Positions 32,838 through 41,044 are shown, counted from the stretch's first letter. The stretch is 64,000 nt of DNA from Bacteroidaceae bacterium (GCA_017535725.1 JAFXTO010000005.1:78624-142623), one strand, 5' to 3'. The notes: generated by a model from the sequence alone, not told the origin. Made by a program: numbers and translations.

Positions 32838-33758
32838 CTACTTATTGCAATGATTGAAGAAATCGATGGCTTCGAGCTCTGCTTTCAGGCGGGCTTCCTC
32901 TTCGTCGGTCACGTTCTGGAACGGCGTGCGGTTGGGACCGAGGTCGAGGCCGATGAGCTTCATGATACGCTTTCCACCCACGATATTGCCGCGGAAATGA
33001 CAGATGACGTCGATGACATCCTGCGCGTAGTTCTGAAGCCTGCGGGCGCCTTCGAGGTCGCCCTCTTCCCAAGCCTTGATGATGCCAGTGAGGCAGCGGC
33101 CATTGTAGTTCGTGGTGCCGCCGATGCCGCCTTGTGCACCGCCCATTGCCAGACAGGGAAGGATGGTTTCGTCCTGACCGTGGAGCATGTCGAACTTGCC
33201 GTCCTTGTAGCGGCGGCAGCGGTTATACTCATAGAGGCTCTCGAAGGTATATTTGATGCCGGCGAAGTTGGGAATGCGACCGTCCACGGCCTGCAGGAAG
33301 TCGTACATGGAGAGGAATGCACCGTTGAAGGCGGGGATATGGTAGAAATAGAACGGCAGCTCGGGGGCTCCGCAGGCGATTTCCTCGCAATACTTCACCA
33401 GTTCCTCGATGCGGCCTACCTTGGGGAAGGGAGGAGCCATAGCGCCGATGCCAAAGGCACCAATGGCCTGCGCGTGCTCAGCCAGGTTCTTGGAGGAACG
33501 GACGCACGTGCTGCCCACATGCACGATGACCTTGAAGTCCTCGAAATCCTTGGTTGCCGCCATCCAGGCTTCGGCAATCTGCTTGCGCTCGTCCTCGGTG
33601 AGCATATAGCCCTCGCCGCTGGAGCCGTTGATGAACACGCCTTTGAGGCCGTTGCGCTGCAAGAGTGCCGCATATTCGGGGATGATACTGAGGTTGATGC
33701 TACCGTCGGGGTACATCGGAGAGAAGGGGGCGTCAATAAGACCTTTGATTTTTTCCAT
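32838..33758 (-). CDS. nanA: N-acetylneuraminate lyase (DapA family)
   Basis: A 306-residue class I aldolase that splits sialic acid into N-acetylmannosamine and pyruvate. It shows GVFINGSSGEGYML (pyruvate-binding GSSGEG), FYFYHIPAF with the catalytic tyrosine and FAGIKYT with the Schiff-base lysine; the FYHIP tyrosine and KYT context favour NanL over dihydrodipicolinate synthase. It is the first gene of a minus-strand operon with mutarotase, symporter and epimerase, which together convert imported sialic acid to N-acetylglucosamine. The promoter lies about 78 bases upstream. A REP-like element abuts its stop codon. Confidence 0.93.
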   Translation of the reverse strand: MEKIKGLIDAPFSPMYPDGSINLSIIPEYAALLQRNGLKGVFINGSSGEGYMLTEDERKQIAEAWMAATKDFEDFKVIVHVGSTCVRSSKNLAEHAQAIGAFGIGAMAPPFPKVGRIEELVKYCEEIACGAPELPFYFYHIPAFNGAFLSMYDFLQAVDGRIPNFAGIKYTFESLYEYNRCRRYKDGKFDMLHGQDETILPCLAMGGAQGGIGGTTNYNGRCLTGIIKAWEEGDLEGARRLQNYAQDVIDVICHFRGNIVGGKRIMKLIGLDLGPNRTPFQNVTDEEEARLKAELEAIDFFNHCNK

Positions 33759-33835
33759 TTTACAAGATATTTATAAGGTTTGCACTATTCTTTGATGAGA
33801 TTTTCGGGAGTTAGCATTTTTCTTGATTGTCGGTG

Positions 33836-33843
33836 CAAAGATA
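33836..33843 (-). promoter_or_regulatory. Promoter -7 element of nan operon
   Basis: TATCTTTG on the minus strand, about 78 bases before nanA; divergent from the VUT promoter. Confidence 0.6.
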
Positions 33844-33936
33844 CAATAAAGCTGGCAGACAGCAAAATTTTCCGACGTTTTCTCTTCAAAACCATGCTTT
33901 TCACAGCTTTTTCTTTGTCATCTCGCTTAAAAGACG

Positions 33937-33944
33937 TACCTTTG
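33937..33944 (+). promoter_or_regulatory. Promoter -7 element of VUT-queC
   Basis: TACCTTTG, about 15 bases before the riboswitch aptamer and 55 before the VUT start. Confidence 0.6.
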
Positions 33945-33956
33945 CGCCACAATTTA

Positions 33957-33997
33957 TGCAGGGGTACTTGCTCAACCCCCTTTAACAAAACAAGAAA
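33957..33997 (+). promoter_or_regulatory. preQ1-I riboswitch
   Basis: AGGGG pairs with CCCCCT around a loop TACTTGCTCAA, followed by the A-rich tail TTTAACAAAACAAG. The order of short GC stem, loop and TTAACAAAACAAG tail matches type-2 preQ1-I aptamers such as that of Thermoanaerobacter. The tail ends four bases before the ATG and overlaps the AAGAAAG ribosome site, so preQ1 binding would block translation of the queuosine-precursor transporter downstream. Confidence 0.85.
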
Positions 33998-33998
33998 G

Positions 33999-34670
33999 AT
34001 GAAAAAGAATGAACCTGTGAGTGTGACGTTCATGTTACTCGGCGTCACATTTTGCGTTTGCCTGATTCTGGCAAACCTCCTTGCCACCAAACAAATTCAG
34101 TTCGGACCCCTGAACCTGACGACGGGCGTGCTCGTCTTCCCCATTTCGTATGTCGTCAACGACTGCATCACGGAGGTATGGGGCTACCGTCGTGCCAAGC
34201 TCATCATCTGGACGGGCTTCGTCATGAACTTCGCCTTCGTGCTGCTGGCGTGGCTGGCAGACCTCATCCCCGGAGCCCCCTACTGGACGAACCAGGAAGG
34301 TTTCCACGCCCTCTTCGGCCTCGCTCCACGAGTTGCCTTAGCCTCCTTCGCCGCCTTCCTCGTGGGTTCGCTGCTGAACGCCTACGTGATGAGCCGGATG
34401 AAGATTCACGACAAAGGTCGTCGCTTCTCCCTGCGTGCCATCGCTTCCACCGTTGCAGGAGAACTTGCCGACTCCCTCATCTTCTTCCCCATCGCGCTGG
34501 GCGGCATCGTTCCAAAGGAGAACCTTGTTCTGATGATTATCAGTCAGGTTGCTATCAAGACAGCTTACGAGGTCGTCATACTACCCATTACCATTCGAGT
34601 TGTCGCCTGGCTGAAGAAAACAGAAGGCCTAGACACTTACGACGATGATATCACATACAGCCTGATTTGA
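33999..34670 (+). CDS. yhhQ: VUT family queuosine precursor transporter (YhhQ-like)
   Basis: A 223-residue membrane protein of the VUT/ECF-type family that imports preQ0 or preQ1. Six hydrophobic segments are visible. Family motifs are [61 protein letters not shown] in its FSLRAIAST form and [13 protein letters not shown]. The start at 33999 ([15 protein letters not shown]) directly follows a preQ1 riboswitch. queC lies downstream across a short-repeat spacer, which supports the queuosine role. Confidence 0.93.
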   Translation: MKKNEPVSVTFMLLGVTFCVCLILANLLATKQIQFGPLNLTTGVLVFPISYVVNDCITEVWGYRRAKLIIWTGFVMNFAFVLLAWLADLIPGAPYWTNQEGFHALFGLAPRVALASFAAFLVGSLLNAYVMSRMKIHDKGRRFSLRAIASTVAGELADSLIFFPIALGGIVPKENLVLMIISQVAIKTAYEVVILPITIRVVAWLKKTEGLDTYDDDITYSLI

Positions 34671-34671
34671 C

Positions 34672-34782
34672 CTTATAAGCCCCATTAGACCCATTAATCC
34701 CATTAGACCCATTAATCCCATTAGACCCATTAACCCCATTAACCCCATAATCCCCATTCACCCCATTAGCCCCCATCAAACA
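34672..34782 (+). repeat. Tandem CCCATTA-type array between VUT gene and queC
   Basis: About nine imperfect copies of an 11-12-bp unit CCCATTAGACCC/CCCATTAATCCC. The array begins at the VUT stop codon and runs into the queC start, where CCCATGAA supplies the second ATG. Confidence 0.8.
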
Positions 34783-35496
34783 ATGAATCCCATGAATAAA
34801 GAGACCGCCCTCGTTGTCTTCAGCGGCGGTCAAGACTCCACAACGTGCCTCTTTTGGGCACTGAAGCACTTCCAGAAGGTAGTCGCGCTGACCTTTATCT
34901 ATGGTCAGAAGCACGTCCTCGAAGTGGAAAAGGCACGCGAGATTGCAGCCATTGCCGGCGAAACAGCCCGACAGAATGGCCTGAACTGCGGTGGTGGTGA
35001 TGTGGAATGGCACCAGATGGATGTCTCGTTCATCAGCCAACTCTCCCACAATTCGCTTACCGACAGCAACATCGAGATGGATCAGGAGAAGCCTGCAGAT
35101 GGGCCTCCCAATACCTTCGTACCGGGTCGTAACCTCTTTTTCCTCAGCGTAGCCGCCGTTTTTGCCCGCGAAAGGGGTATCAACCACCTCGTAACGGGTG
35201 TCTCGCAAACCGACTACAGCGGTTATCCTGACTGCCGCGATGCATTCATCAAATCGCTGAATGTCAGCCTGAATCTTGGTATGGACGAGCAGTTCGTCAT
35301 CCACACACCCCTAATGTGGATTGACAAGGCTCAGACCTGGGCAAAAGCCGACAAGATGGGCGTGCTTGACCTCGTGCGCACGCGTACCTTAACTTGTTAT
35401 AACGCCATTCCTGGTGATGGCTGCGGCCATTGTCCTGCCTGCCGACTACGAAGAGAGGGACTGGAACAATATTTACGTTCAAAAACAAAGAAATGA
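34783..35496 (+). CDS. queC: 7-cyano-7-deazaguanine synthase QueC
   Basis: QueC converts carboxy-deazaguanine to preQ0 using ATP and ammonia. The 237 residues have the PP-loop [17 protein letters not shown], the TFIYGQKH and [15 protein letters not shown] segments, and the zinc site [19 protein letters not shown]. An extra GGGDVEWH region sits between them. The start may be the ATG at 34792 instead ([13 protein letters not shown]); the first ATG lies within the CCCATTA array. It works with QueF and the VUT transporter; queD and queE are not in this window. Confidence 0.95.
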   Translation: MNPMNKETALVVFSGGQDSTTCLFWALKHFQKVVALTFIYGQKHVLEVEKAREIAAIAGETARQNGLNCGGGDVEWHQMDVSFISQLSHNSLTDSNIEMDQEKPADGPPNTFVPGRNLFFLSVAAVFARERGINHLVTGVSQTDYSGYPDCRDAFIKSLNVSLNLGMDEQFVIHTPLMWIDKAQTWAKADKMGVLDLVRTRTLTCYNAIPGDGCGHCPACRLRREGLEQYLRSKTKK

Positions 35497-35560
35497 CACC
35501 TAATTGGCCGAAAGTGCATAGATGTTAGTTGAAAAATTTGGTCATCCTAAAGAATTGGAG

Positions 35561-35568
35561 TACTTTTG
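35561..35568 (+). promoter_or_regulatory. Promoter of TlpA-like gene
   Basis: TACTTTTG with TTTG 20 bases upstream (ending 35540), 25 bases before the ATG at 35594. Confidence 0.7.
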
Positions 35569-35593
35569 CGCTGAAAAACAACAAAAAAGCCCT

Positions 35594-36517
35594 ATGAGAA
35601 AGATTCTGTTCTTGATTATGTCATCCCTTGCGCTGTGTATCAGTGCACAAACGTCCATTCCCGCCCTAAGGATTATTCCCAACAATTCGAATGGCTCTTC
35701 AGGCAGCACCCCGTCAGCAAACACGGCCACGAATCCCGAGGGCAACTTCGTTCAGGCTGTCATCGATAGCGTGGAAAACAGCATGAATCTCATCCGCCAG
35801 AAGTCCGACGAGCTGATGGAATACGTTCGCGCTCAGGAACTGACACCCGAACGACGCGCGGTGGCAGATAGCATGGCCGAGGCATACAGGGCGATTTACG
35901 ACAACATCATTATTTACCTCAGGCAAGAGGTGGAGAGCCATCGAGAGAGTTCCGATGTGGCACGTCTGCTGAACCGATACCAACGCCTACTGGGGCTTGA
36001 CTATTTGGAAGAATACCTGAGCACGTACCCCCACGCCGACCAACCCGAATTGGCAGACATTCGCAGCCAAATCGCCATCAACCAACACATCAAGCCGGGT
36101 GCTCAGCTCATTGACTTCGAGCTTCCTGACGAAGTAGGAGCCAGCCATCACCTGAGTGAATACATCGGCAAGGGGCACTATGTCCTCGTGGACTTCTGGG
36201 CAAGCTGGTGCGGCCCATGCCGACAGGAAATGCCCAACGTGAAAGCCGCCTACGAGCGCTTCCATGAGCGCGGTTTCGACATTCTGGGCCTCTCCTTTGA
36301 CAACAATCGGGAGGCATGGCTGCGCGCTGTTGCAGACCTCGGAATGACATGGCCACAGCTGAGCGATCTGAAAGGATGGAAGAGCCTGGCAGCACAGAAA
36401 TACAATGTACGCGCCATCCCCTTCACCCTGCTCTTCGACCCCGAAGGCAAGGTGGTCGCCGATAACCTCCGAGGCGAAGCGCTGAGCCAAAAGCTCGAAG
36501 AACTGCTAGGGAACTAG
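35594..36517 (+). CDS. TlpA-like thiol:disulfide protein
   Basis: A 307-residue exported thioredoxin of the TlpA/ResA family. After a signal peptide (MRKILFLIMSSLALCISA) comes a helical domain of about 140 residues typical of Bacteroidetes DUF4369-less members, then the AhpC/TSA-like domain IKPGAQLIDFELPDEVG. The active site is in VLVDFWASWCGPCRQEMPNV (CGPC), and the cis-Pro is in VRAIPFTLLFD. The family reduces periplasmic disulfides. The start is fixed by the promoter 25 bases upstream. A 10-bp-period CCTAGG array starts at the stop codon. Confidence 0.93.
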   Translation: MRKILFLIMSSLALCISAQTSIPALRIIPNNSNGSSGSTPSANTATNPEGNFVQAVIDSVENSMNLIRQKSDELMEYVRAQELTPERRAVADSMAEAYRAIYDNIIIYLRQEVESHRESSDVARLLNRYQRLLGLDYLEEYLSTYPHADQPELADIRSQIAINQHIKPGAQLIDFELPDEVGASHHLSEYIGKGHYVLVDFWASWCGPCRQEMPNVKAAYERFHERGFDILGLSFDNNREAWLRAVADLGMTWPQLSDLKGWKSLAAQKYNVRAIPFTLLFDPEGKVVADNLRGEALSQKLEELLGN

Positions 36518-36609
36518 GATTACCTAGGATGCCCTAGGAAGTCCTAGGAAGTCCTAGGATTACCTAGGGAGACCTAGGATTGCCTAGGATAACCTAGGAT
36601 AACCTAGGA
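36506..36609 (+). repeat. CCTAGG array, 10-bp period
   Basis: Ten CTAGG-containing units occur at exactly 10-bp spacing from 36514 to 36608, mostly with the palindrome CCTAGG, in the spacer between the TlpA-like gene and RNase Z. The first unit overlaps the TAG stop codon. Confidence 0.85.
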
Positions 36610-36622
36610 AAAAAGAGATAGT

Positions 36623-37531
36623 ATGCAACGCTTTGACGTCCATATCCTTGGCTGTGGCTCTGCACTACCGACCCGCAAGCACTTGCCTTCCGCACAGGTC
36701 GTGAACCTGCGCGACAAGCTATTGCTGTTGGATTGCGGCGAAGGAACCCAACTCGCTTGGCGCTACACGGAACTGAACTGGCAAAACATCACCCATATCT
36801 TTCTCAGTCACGCCCACGGAGACCATATCTTCGGACTTCCAGGGTTCGTGTCCACGATGGGCCTGCTGGGACGCACCTCTCCCCTCTTCATCCATGGCCC
36901 TGCCGACTTGCAAGCATTCGTGGAATTCACCAAAAAGATAACTGGTGTGGAGTACGAGATACATTTCCAAGCCCTCGACTCCACCCTGCACGCACTCATC
37001 TTCGAGGATCGTTCCATGGAGATATGGACGCTTCCCCTGAACCACCGAGTGCCCTGTTGCGGATACCTCATTCAGGAGAAACAGGGATTGCCGCACATCT
37101 GCAGGAAGATGATTGATTTCTACGAAGTGCCAAATTGGGCCATCAACCGCATCAAGACGGGTGAAGACTGGACAACGCCTGATGGCGAGGTTATTCCCCA
37201 CAGCCGTTTCACAACGCCACCCGACCCCGTACGCAGCTACGCCTACTGCTCCGATACTATGCCTGTTCCTGAGCTCGCAGAATGGTGTCGGGACGTCAGC
37301 CTGATGTACCACGAAGCCACCTACGCCGAGGCCGAAAGCACCCTTGCCGACAACTATGGACACAGCACAGCCCGCCAAGCTGCCACCATTGCCTCCGCTG
37401 CTCATGCACACCAGTTGATGATTGGACACTACTCTTCGCGCTATCAGGACGAAGAAGTGTTGCTTCAGGAGGCCAAAGAAGTGTTCGAGAATACCATTTT
37501 AGCTGAAGAAAAGCTACGAATCGCACTATAA
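36623..37531 (+). CDS. rnz: Ribonuclease Z
   Basis: RNase Z is the metallo-beta-lactamase endonuclease that trims the 3' end of tRNA precursors. The 302 residues show LGCGSALPTRKHLPSAQVV at the start, the zinc motif FLSHAHGDHIFGLPG (HxHxDH), and later SYAYCSDT, MYHEATYAEA and AHQLMIGHYSSRY with the other ligands. The length matches the bacterial short form. Both tRNA genes seen here lack an encoded CCA, so 3' trimming by this enzyme is needed. The gene follows the CCTAGG array, with no recognisable promoter between. Confidence 0.95.
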   Translation: MQRFDVHILGCGSALPTRKHLPSAQVVNLRDKLLLLDCGEGTQLAWRYTELNWQNITHIFLSHAHGDHIFGLPGFVSTMGLLGRTSPLFIHGPADLQAFVEFTKKITGVEYEIHFQALDSTLHALIFEDRSMEIWTLPLNHRVPCCGYLIQEKQGLPHICRKMIDFYEVPNWAINRIKTGEDWTTPDGEVIPHSRFTTPPDPVRSYAYCSDTMPVPELAEWCRDVSLMYHEATYAEAESTLADNYGHSTARQAATIASAAHAHQLMIGHYSSRYQDEEVLLQEAKEVFENTILAEEKLRIAL

Positions 37532-37588
37532 TCACCATTTATTAGCATGTTTTTCGTAAAAAAACTTGCATGATTCGCAGAAAAAGCC

Positions 37589-37596
37589 TACATTTG
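37589..37596 (+). promoter_or_regulatory. Promoter of CTD mini-protein
   Basis: TACATTTG with TTG 20 bases upstream (37566-37568), 30 bases before the ATG at 37627. Confidence 0.65.
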
Positions 37597-37626
37597 TCCC
37601 GAATAATCGATAAAAAACGCTTCACT

Positions 37627-37974
37627 ATGAAGAAAAACATACTCCTTTTGGTATTTTTTGCCATCGTAGCAGCAATGCCAGCCCGTGCCGAGGAACCTAC
37701 CTTTGAGGCAGAATACGCAACCGAGGCACCCACGGGAATCATGACAGAGAGCGACGCAGAGTTCCAAGACATCCAAATCATCCTGGAAGGCTCACAAGTG
37801 CGCATCAGCGGAGGCGAGGGACTGACCCTGGAAATCTTTAACCTCGCAGGCTACAAAGTCAATACTACCAAAATCGACAGCGACGACAAGGTTGTCAACC
37901 TCAATCTGAAACCTGGGTGCTACATTCTCAAAGTGGGCAAGGTGGTGCGCAAAATCTCTATTCGACAATCCTAA
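37627..37974 (+). CDS. Small exported protein resembling a T9SS C-terminal sorting domain
   Basis: A 115-residue protein with signal peptide MKKNILLLVFFAIVAAMPARA and a linker. The C-terminal 65 residues, VRISGGEGLTLEIFNLAGYKVNTTKI through LNLKPGCYILKVGKVVRKISIRQ, follow the pattern of type A sorting domains of the type IX secretion system (a beta-sandwich with Y(I/V)LK near the end). There is no cargo domain before it, which is odd for a sorting tag. Alternatives are a free Ig-like exported protein. A hairpin at 38019-38055 follows the stop. Confidence 0.75.
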   Translation: MKKNILLLVFFAIVAAMPARAEEPTFEAEYATEAPTGIMTESDAEFQDIQIILEGSQVRISGGEGLTLEIFNLAGYKVNTTKIDSDDKVVNLNLKPGCYILKVGKVVRKISIRQS

Positions 37975-38018
37975 TTCATTCATAACAAATCCTTTCCTCA
38001 CATCTTGCAAGAAGGAAC

Positions 38019-38055
38019 TAAGGGTCGGACACCAACACCACGGTTCCGACCCTTA
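38019..38055 (+). terminator. Hairpin between CTD mini-protein and next gene
   Basis: TAAGGGTCGGA and TCCGACCCTTA form a perfect 11-bp stem around a 15-base loop. No U-run follows, so it may be a weak terminator or mRNA-stabilising hairpin. Confidence 0.5.
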
Positions 38056-38072
38056 CTTATACAGAAAACAGT

Positions 38073-38510
38073 ATGAAAGCCACGCAGCAGACTATCCAGC
38101 AAATCCAACGCGCCATCCGCAAGGTGGTAGCCAAGTTCCCCAAGGACGCCGATCCCGTGCTCACCGACATCCACATGCAGGTGAAGCCCGACAGCGCAGA
38201 ACTACGGACCTACAACGACGAGATGGAAGAGCTCGACCGTGCCGTTATCGAGCAATGGCTGGAGCCCACGGAGGAAGACCTCTACGAGGTGGCAGCACCT
38301 GTCATCAAGCAGTGTCTCGGCCAGTTGCGCAAGGAAATCGACGCCATGAGCATCCTGCACCCCTTCTCCTTCGTGCTCATGGGCGAGGACGGCGAGACCA
38401 TCTGTGACCTGTACATCGTGGATGACGATGCCATGATGCTCGACACGGAACTTCTCAAGGGTTTGGACGAAGAACTCGATGCCTTCCTCGAACAGCTGAT
38501 GAAGGAATAA
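38073..38510 (+). CDS. Unknown cytoplasmic protein
   Basis: A 145-residue acidic protein without signal peptide or membrane segment; I do not recognise the family. It starts with a helical KATQQTIQQIQRAIRKVVAKF segment, has a middle helix pair, and ends in a beta-type stretch FVLMGEDGETICDLYIVDDDAMML and an acidic helix ELLKGLDEELDAFLEQLMKE. The codon use and spacing behind the hairpin at 38019-38055 support a real gene. It is followed by a 900-bp gene-free island. Confidence 0.7.
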   Translation: MKATQQTIQQIQRAIRKVVAKFPKDADPVLTDIHMQVKPDSAELRTYNDEMEELDRAVIEQWLEPTEEDLYEVAAPVIKQCLGQLRKEIDAMSILHPFSFVLMGEDGETICDLYIVDDDAMMLDTELLKGLDEELDAFLEQLMKE

Positions 38511-38611
38511 ACAGCCACACCATACAAGGCTCCATTTGTCTGTCATCAGAGCCTACGGTATGCGAAACTTAAAGCATTAATAGAACATACCTTTATTTAT
38601 CGATATTGCCG

Positions 38612-38647
38612 CACGTATATACGAAAATGCAAACTCGTATATACGTG
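38612..38647. repeat. CACGTATATACG hairpin
   Basis: Perfect 12-bp arms CACGTATATACG and CGTATATACGTG with a 12-base loop. It opens the gene-free island after the gene at 38073-38510. A direct repeat GGACGAGTT follows at about 38663 and 38685. Confidence 0.6.
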
Positions 38648-38738
38648 TGGCGTTTTTTGTACGGACGAGTTGGCGATTTCGCAAGGACGAGTTTTTTGAG
38701 GTGAGGCTGTGCGTGAGGGCGGCGGAGTTAGTAACGAA

Positions 38739-38995
38739 GTGTCGAAGTAACTTATGGACAGGAACGATTTCGGGATTGCGTGGAGAGGAGGGATGGAGGG
38801 GGCGGAGGAAGGAGAATCGACATAAGCAAAGGGGGATTCGACAAAAGTTTACTAAATACATGAAAATAGTTTATAAATATACTTATATTATATATATATT
38901 ATATTATAATTATAATAATTATATAATAATCAATATATTATACTATACCCCTCTCTGCTTGAAAAAACCTTCCTGTCCATAAGTTACTTCGACAC
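38739..38995. repeat. Inverted-repeat element 1 with AT-rich interior
   Basis: Perfect 26-bp arms at 38739-38764 (GTGTCGAAGTAACTTATGG...) and 38970-38995 enclose 205 bp, whose right half is almost only A and T and ends TATACTATACCCCTCTCT. No reading frame of note. Similar in plan to the element at 39065-39240. Confidence 0.75.
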
Positions 38996-39064
38996 TAAGG
39001 TTACTATTTCATGTCTGCCAATTGTGTAACTCAGGGTTAGAGGGCTCGTAAATAATGAGAAAAA

Positions 39065-39240
39065 TGTGCAAATGTGCAAAGTGCAAACGTTTTTCGGAAA
39101 ATGAAGGAAGGAAGAAGTATGTAATATAATAGTAATATTATATGTAATATATTAATATATAAATAATTATAGTATATACTATACTATAATCTCCTCTTTC
39201 GTGATTCGCAAAAAGTATTTGCACTTTGCACATTTGCACA
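39065..39240. repeat. Inverted-repeat element 2 with AT-rich interior
   Basis: Perfect 23-bp arms at 39065-39087 (TGTGCAAATGTGCAAAGTGC...) and 39218-39240 enclose 130 bp of AT-rich DNA ending TATACTATACTATAATCTCC. An extra TTTGCACA repeat follows the right arm. I see no gene between here and 39426. Confidence 0.75.
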
Positions 39241-39426
39241 TTTGCACATACAGAAAAGAGCGCACCCACCATTTTGTGATGAATGCGCTCCTTTTGTCTG
39301 TAATAGCCCGAAAGGGGGATCAGTAGTAGGAATGTTATTAATATCGTATCAGTAAGTGGGGATGCTATTAATTGAATATCTCTATGTGAGGGGGCAATTA
39401 AAGGGGTTTCAGAGTAATTGAGGATG

Positions 39427-39909
39427 CTATTCCTGAGGTGCACGGGGGCCACCTTGTCCTCTGCCTGCACCGCCCCTCCGGCCTCTCTGTCCCTGCACCA
39501 TGCGGCGGTGGAAATCATCCTCGGCTTTCATCACTTTGAAAACCTTGGAAGCTGGGACAACCTCGAGGAGGCGACGATAATAGGCTTGTTCCAACTGTGC
39601 CGACTCAACCAATAACTGCTTGATCTTTGTGATTGCTGCGGTATAAGCCGCCTCATCGGAGTTGCATTGTGTCTTCAGCTGATGAATCTGGACACTGATG
39701 CCACGCTGTTTCTCTTTCATCTCCTTGTAAATAGGGAAGAATGCCTTGGCTTCGTCAGGAGTCAGCCCTGCCTGCCGCGTGAGTGCCTCTTCCATCCGCT
39801 GCTGGAACTCTTTGGGGTCAAAGCGCGGCTTCCCTTGCTCGGGATTCTGCTGTGCAAAGAGACTCATCGTAAACAGCGCCATGAGCGCAAGAATAGTTAA
39901 TCGTTTCAT
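39427..39909 (-). CDS. Exported Spy/CpxP-like protein with RG-rich tail
   Basis: A 160-residue protein with a signal peptide (MKRLTILALMALFTMSLFA). A helical core follows with RQAGLTPDEAKAFFPIYKEMKEKQRGISVQIHQLK, where LTPDE is close to the LTxxQ motif of periplasmic Spy/CpxP chaperones and metal sensors. The C-terminus GQRGRRGGAGRGQGGPR is Gly/Arg-rich and probably disordered. It is the third gene of a sigma factor/anti-sigma-like set, which fits an envelope-stress effector. The role is inferred from context and composition. Confidence 0.8.
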   Translation of the reverse strand: MKRLTILALMALFTMSLFAQQNPEQGKPRFDPKEFQQRMEEALTRQAGLTPDEAKAFFPIYKEMKEKQRGISVQIHQLKTQCNSDEAAYTAAITKIKQLLVESAQLEQAYYRRLLEVVPASKVFKVMKAEDDFHRRMVQGQRGRRGGAGRGQGGPRAPQE

Positions 39910-39951
39910 TGTTCTCGTTGGTTTTCGTTAATTCAACAGATGTCACAGAAC

Positions 39952-40344
39952 TTAGTATGCCTCCGTCAGATAGTAGGCAATATGCTGATTGTCTACGAGT
40001 TCATAATCCAATGCAGCATTCAGGTCTTCGTCAGAAAAGTAGAAGTCAAGTTGATCGGACTGTGCAGCCATTTGTTTCGATGCATCGTTGGTTGTTGTCT
40101 GCTGTGCATAGAAGAGTCCTCCACCGACCACCACTGCCATTACTGCAACGACAGCGGCATATCGCATGACTCGCTGCCACAGCGGTAGTTTGACAACGAC
40201 AGCCTGCCTTCCTGCGTCGGTCTCAGCCTCAGCCTTCAAGCGACTCATCATCCGGTCGGTGAAGCCCTCGAAGTACCCTTCGGGAACCACGAACGGATTG
40301 CGACCGTTGTCGTGTTGTCTGATTATTTTTTCTTCCTGTATCAT
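39952..40344 (-). CDS. Single-pass membrane protein, probable anti-sigma factor
   Basis: A 130-residue protein with a cytoplasmic N-terminal half (NPFVVPEGYFEGFTDRMMSRLKA) and one membrane helix at about 63-82 (RYAAVVAVMAVVVGGGLFYA). A short acidic periplasmic tail ends with FYFSDEDLNAALDYELVDNQHIAYYL. The NPFxVPxGYFE motif is common in Bacteroidetes proteins coded behind ECF sigma genes. It lies 48 bases after the sigma factor, so it is a candidate anti-sigma factor; no ZAS motif (HxxxCxxC) is present. This is inference from topology and position. Confidence 0.78.
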   Translation of the reverse strand: MIQEEKIIRQHDNGRNPFVVPEGYFEGFTDRMMSRLKAEAETDAGRQAVVVKLPLWQRVMRYAAVVAVMAVVVGGGLFYAQQTTTNDASKQMAAQSDQLDFYFSDEDLNAALDYELVDNQHIAYYLTEAY

Positions 40345-40392
40345 ATTGTTTTGTTTTTGTTCACTTCTTTGACCTCCATAGAGAGGAAAGGT

Positions 40393-40968
40393 TTAATCGC
40401 AGTTATGGAAAAAGTCGGAAATTTTACGAACCGCATGGTGGTACGATGCTTTCAGGGATCCTACGCTTGTGGCCAGCAATTCACTCATGTCCTCATACTT
40501 CATCTCCTCAAAATACTTGAGGTTGAAGACCTGACGCTGGCGGTCGGGCAGCGATGCGATGGCTTCTTGCAGGAGTCTTTGGGTCTCGTCGCCGTCGAAA
40601 TATGGGTCACTCTCCAGCCGAGCAGCCACCCCCATAGCCACCTCGTCATCCAAGCTGGAAGTCTGCCGCGCACGTTCCAGGAAGTTCAGTGTCTCGTTGT
40701 TGGCAATACGGAACAACCAGGTGCTCAGCAACGAATCACCACGGAAATTGTCGAGGCCCGTCCAAGCCTTGATGAAGGTGTTCTGGAGCACGTCGTCGGC
40801 ATCATCGTGCGAGAGAACCATGCGACGAATCTGCCAGTAGAGTTGCTCCTTGAAGTGCTCCACGACAACCGCAAAAGCACTTTCGCGCTGACTCTTGTCG
40901 CGCAACAGCTCCATGATTCGCTTCTCGTCCCAATGGGCTTGGAGGTCTTTTTGCAGGTTTATTTGCAT
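40393..40968 (-). CDS. ECF-type RNA polymerase sigma factor
   Basis: A 191-residue sigma-70 factor of the ECF group. Region 2 is seen in MVLSHDDADDVLQNTFIKAWTGLDNFRGDSLLSTWLFRIANNE (the DDxxQ helix and the WLFRIA -10 part). Region 4 is seen in LPDRQRQVFNLKYFEEMKYEDMSELLATSVGSLKASYHHA (helix-turn-helix for the -35). It heads a three-gene unit with a membrane protein and a Spy-like exported protein. Its promoter at 41045-41052 overlaps that of the divergent DMT gene. Confidence 0.95.
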   Translation of the reverse strand: MQINLQKDLQAHWDEKRIMELLRDKSQRESAFAVVVEHFKEQLYWQIRRMVLSHDDADDVLQNTFIKAWTGLDNFRGDSLLSTWLFRIANNETLNFLERARQTSSLDDEVAMGVAARLESDPYFDGDETQRLLQEAIASLPDRQRQVFNLKYFEEMKYEDMSELLATSVGSLKASYHHAVRKISDFFHNCD

Positions 40969-41044
40969 CGTATTTATGACACTTTGAGAGCGATAAAGTT
41001 TAATTATGCGCGCGTGCGCATACCTTATTTAATAAAAACGGTTG

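Noticed and set aside
32838-33758. Dihydrodipicolinate synthase
   Set aside because: The active-site context FYHIP and the neighbouring mutarotase, symporter and epimerase indicate sialic acid lyase.
38733-39005. DnaA boxes or oriC in the AT-rich island
   Set aside because: TTATGGACA in the arms is not a DnaA box (TTATCCACA) and no dnaA or dnaN gene is near; not supported beyond the AT-rich core.
38577-39518. Small frames on both strands in the 38.5-39.5 kb island
   Set aside because: They cross AT repeats and inverted-repeat arms, have no family signatures and lack promoters in suitable positions.
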